Source of the DNA: an uncultured Bacteroidales bacterium
GTDB lineage: Bacteria > Bacteroidota > Bacteroidia > Bacteroidales > UBA932
NCBI GenBank assembly: GCA_947367375.1
Contig: CANBDZ010000014.1
Location: 1-34,916 of the forward strand
Length of the DNA: 34,916 nucleotides
Reading direction: 5' to 3'
Shown here: in pieces, positions 34,758 to 34,916 of the stretch
Numbering within the stretch: position 1 is the stretch's first letter
Layout of the letters: every line of letters starts with the position of its first letter
Position numbers and translations under genes: made by a program
The notes under the pieces: generated by a model
What the model saw: only the letters and a program-made list of their open reading frames with translations
Told to the model about the DNA's origin: nothing
The model's database searches: none

Positions 34758-34916
34758 TGAGACGAGGGTAAGTCGAAAGATAAATACATTTTCACGAAAC
34801 AGGTGTTTGGCCCGAAAATCCTGCGTCGCTGCATCAAGTGTTGACCTCTGTGACGTTTTTGGGTAGAAATATGACACAGTGGTCTGTAAATTCAACATTA
34901 AACAGTGTATTTAGCG

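Noticed and set aside
34843..34884. Imperfect 10-bp inverted repeat near the right edge
   Set aside because: One mismatch, a 22-base loop and no T tract; not distinguishable from chance and the context is cut off.
34689..34898. 69-codon minus-strand frame at the right end
   Set aside because: Overlaps the end of the secreted orphan in antisense and lacks a recognisable domain.

Overview
The window is a chromosomal segment from a member of Bacteroidota, most likely order Bacteroidales. The evidence is a SusC/SusD pair, a DUF6377-type membrane-spanning regulator, BACON and DUF4783 domains, promoters of the Bacteroides type (TTTG near -33, TAnnTTTG near -7), and almost no Shine-Dalgarno sequences. 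I cannot assign a genus. No tRNA, rRNA, CRISPR array, insertion sequence or phage gene was found.

Left third (1-11,240), housekeeping: a DUF4783 secreted protein (-) diverges from rlmH (+), which is followed by a very large ten-helix NtrY-like histidine kinase. The kinase converges, with overlapping stop codons, on an NtrC-type response regulator that has a receiver and an AAA+ domain but no DNA-binding domain. Next come cmk and ispH (+), efp (+), the overlapping rdgB-recO pair (-), and a CtpA-like S41 protease (+).

Middle (11,263-26,071, all minus strand), a polysaccharide utilisation locus. In transcription order it runs susC (frameshifted here), susD, a large surface glycan-binding lipoprotein, a strong intrinsic terminator, a BACON-GH16, a second GH16, GH3, a CotH-kinase-like lipoprotein and GH5. 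Two GH16 enzymes of the beta-bulge type plus GH3 and GH5 suggest a beta-1,3- or mixed-linkage beta-glucan. Surface enzymes would cut the chain, SusC/D would import oligosaccharides, and GH3 would release glucose. Upstream of susC lies a 308-bp AT-rich gap with repeated GTGGA motifs, an 11-bp inverted repeat and a 12-bp palindrome, a candidate control region.

Right part (26,380-34,757): a DUF6377 regulator (-) diverges from a tight plus-strand operon of GH53 endo-galactanase, GH2 beta-galactosidase, an S8 subtilase lipoprotein and a small lipocalin-like lipoprotein. GH53 and GH2 together fit beta-1,4-galactan breakdown. The divergent intergenic region is a near-symmetric palindrome carrying one -7 box for each direction, so regulator and galactanase operon may share one control point. 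An AT-rich secreted orphan follows.

Most genes belong to recognisable families. The most interesting material is regulatory architecture (susC upstream repeats, palindromic divergent promoter, in-locus terminator, regulator without a DNA-binding domain) and a CotH-like kinase inside a glycan locus. I saw no convincing wholly new multi-gene system.
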